Origin: Clavelina lepadiformis
Lineage: Eukaryota > Chordata > Ascidiacea > Aplousobranchia > Clavelinidae
Direction of reading: 5' to 3'
DNA length: 64,000 bases
NCBI RefSeq assembly: GCF_947623445.1
Contig: NC_135243.1
Span: 14,758,501 to 14,822,500 of the forward strand
A program made the translations under genes and the position numbers. The notes under the pieces were generated by a model. It ran no database searches. It saw only the letters and a list, made by a program, of their open reading frames with translations, and was not told the DNA's origin. Of the stretch, positions 62,280-64,000 are shown piece after piece. Each line of letters starts with the position of its first letter. The stretch's first letter is position 1.

Positions 62280-63104
62280 TTCCGAGATCGAACGAGGTCG
62301 GGTCTACTCAACCTGGTATGGTCGTAGACGATTCCAAATGAAAAAAAATGGTATTATGAATTCTAATTCGATTGCATAGGAAATTCAAAAAAGCAAATAG
62401 TTGCTATAAATTTAATTGAAATATACAGCATGATTAAAATGCTTACAGCACCCGGTATCCCCAGGCGGTCACCCATCCAAGTACTAACCGGGCCCGAGGT
62501 TGCTTAACTTCCGAGATCGGGTATACTCAACCTGGTATGGTCGTAGGCGATTTCAAAAGAAAGAAAATGGCTTTATGAATTCTAATTCGATTGCATAGGA
62601 AATTCAAAAAAGCAAATAGTTGCTATAAATTTGATTGAAATATACAGCATGACTAAAATGCTTACAACACCCGGTATTCCCAGGCGGTCACCCATCCAAG
62701 CACTAACCGGGCCCGAGGTTGCTTAAATTCCGAGATCGGGTCTACTCAACCTGGTATGGTCGTAGGCGATTTTAAATGAAAGAAAATGGCTTTTTTATTT
62801 ATAATTCGTTTGCATAGGAAATTCAAAATCACAAACATTTGCTATATATTTAATTGAAATATACAGCATGACTAAAATGCTTACAAAACCCGGTATTTCT
62901 AGGCGGTCACAAATCCAAGTACCAACCGGGCCCGAGGTTGCTTAACTTCCGAGATCGAACGAGATCGGGTCTACTCAACCTGGTATGGTCGTAGGCGATT
63001 TCAAATGAAAGAAAATAGCTTTTTCAATTCTAATTCGATTGCATAGGAAATTCAAAAAAGTAAACAGATGTTATAAATTTAATTGAAGTATACAGCATGA
63101 CTAA
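62280..63104 (-). repeat. Four-unit duplication in minus arm, copy 1 (offset 896 bp)
   Basis: Genes 62329, 62548, 62767 and 62996 match 63225, 63444, 63663 and 63892. The second copy (about 63176-64000) runs off the window. One difference is GATCGGGTATAC against GATCATGTATAC (62516/63412). Further copies may continue past the edge. Confidence 0.85.
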
Positions 63105-63892
63105 AATGCTTACAACACACGGTATTCCCAGGCGGTCACCCATCCAAGTACTAAGCGGGCCCGAGGTTGCTTAACTTCCGAGATCGAACGAGGTCGGGTC
63201 TACTCAACCTGGTATGGTCGTAGACGATTCCAAATGAAAAAAAATGGTATTATGAATTCTAATTCGATTGCATAGGAAATTCAAAAAAGCAAATAGTTGC
63301 TATAAATTTAATTGAAATATACAGCATGATTAAAATGCTTACAGCACCCGGTATCCCCAGGCGGTCACCCATCCAAGTACTAACCGGGCCCGAGGTTGCT
63401 TAACTTCCGAGATCATGTATACTCAACCTGGTATGGTCGTAGGCGATTTCAAAAGAAAGAAAATGGCTTTATGAATTCTAATTCGATTGCATAGGAAATT
63501 CAAAAAAGCAAATAGTTGCTATAAATTTGATTGAAATATACAGCATGACTAAAATGCTTACAACACCCGGTATTCCCAGGCGGTCACCCATCCAAGCACT
63601 AACCGGGCCCGAGGTTGCTTAAATTCCGAGATCGGGTCTACTCAACCTGGTATGGTCGTAGGCGATTTTAAATGAAAGAAAATGGCTTTTTTATTTATAA
63701 TTCGTTTGCATAGGAAATTCAAAATCACAAACATTTGCTATATATTTAATTGAAATATACAGCATGACTAAAATGCTTACAAAACCCGGTATTTCTAGGC
63801 GGTCACAAATCCAAGTACCAACCGGGCCCGAGGTTGCTTAACTTCCGAGATCGAACGAGATCGGGTCTACTCAACCTGGTATGGTCGTAGGC

Positions 63893-64000
63893 GATTTCAA
63901 ATGAAAGAAAATAGCTTTTTCAATTCTAATTCGATTGCATAGGAAATTCAAAAAAGTAAACAGATGTTATAAATTTAATTGAAGTATACAGCATGACTAA
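63893..64000 (-). repeat. Partial 5S spacer at right window edge
   Basis: Almost one full spacer upstream of the last minus-strand gene, ending at GTATACAGCATGACTAA, which is the start of the 3' flank of the next unit. The minus array therefore also continues beyond the window. Confidence 0.9.

Larger units (their letters stand above)
50633..63892 (-). rRNA. 5S rRNA genes, minus-strand array (59 genes)
   Basis: First nt (high coordinate) of each: 50752, 50981, 51210, 51439, 51667, 51896, 52125, 52354, 52583, 52812, 53041, 53270, 53499, 53718, 53947, 54176, 54395, 54614, 54833, 55062, 55291, 55510, 55729, 55948, 56177, 56406, 56635, 56864, 57093, 57322, 57551, 57780, 58009, 58238, 58456, 58686, 58915, 59144, 59363, 59592, 59821, 60050, 60279, 60508, 60737, 60956, 61185, 61413, 61642, 61871, 62100, 62329, 62548, 62767, 62996, 63225, 63444, 63663, 63892. 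Each runs about 120 nt downwards. Deleted forms (110 nt): 53718, 54395, 54614, 54833, 55510, 55729, 55948, 58456, 59363, 60956, 62548, 62767, 63444, 63663. T4 ends appear as AAAA on the plus strand. Confidence 0.96.

Noticed and set aside
1-64000. 5S-derived mobile elements (Cassandra-type TRIM or SINE3-type)
   Set aside because: No long terminal repeats, primer-binding site, tail or target-site duplication. The genes are in strict tandem with a common intergenic spacer.

Overview
This window is almost entirely tandem 5S ribosomal DNA from a eukaryotic nuclear genome. The repeat unit is about 229 bp: a 5S rRNA gene of about 120 nt plus an AT-rich spacer of about 109 nt. The gene has animal-type features: a GCCTACGACC start, a TTAAGCAAC box A, a TTAGTACTTGGATGGGTGACCGCC core covering box C, and a T-run at the 3' end. 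This points to a metazoan, but the lineage cannot be fixed from 5S alone. I see no protein-coding gene, tRNA, snRNA or recognisable mobile element.

Layout: (1) 1-48636 is a plus-strand array. I counted 215 genes and one 12-nt gene stub. (2) 48637-48738 is a last spacer whose gene is missing. (3) 48739-50467 is about 1.7 kb of non-repeat DNA that opens with a 15-bp-arm palindrome. (4) 50468-64000 is a minus-strand array of 59 genes plus one truncated gene at its inner end. The two arrays therefore transcribe towards each other, with the 1.7-kb core between them. The array runs off both window edges.

The plus array is a mosaic of subfamilies and higher-order repeats (HORs). A 35-unit HOR of about 7987 bp (464-8450 and 8451-16437) is followed by a rearranged third copy up to 20.85 kb. 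Then 20.85-38.5 kb is a more diverged domain rich in genes with a 10-nt internal deletion. Next comes a 22-unit HOR of about 4964 bp (38540-43503 and 43504-48487). Smaller multi-unit duplications lie in both arms. Spacers in the minus arm mostly resemble the distant 1-20.8 kb domain rather than the adjacent 38-48 kb domain.

About 79 of 274 genes lack the same 10 nt (one of two GATCTCG direct repeats). Three HOR-related genes carry an internal T5 that should stop RNA polymerase III. Others carry box A or box C changes. The locus therefore mixes likely functional genes with many probable pseudogenes. Gene positions were read by eye and may be off by 1-2 nt; copy-number claims assume a correct assembly.
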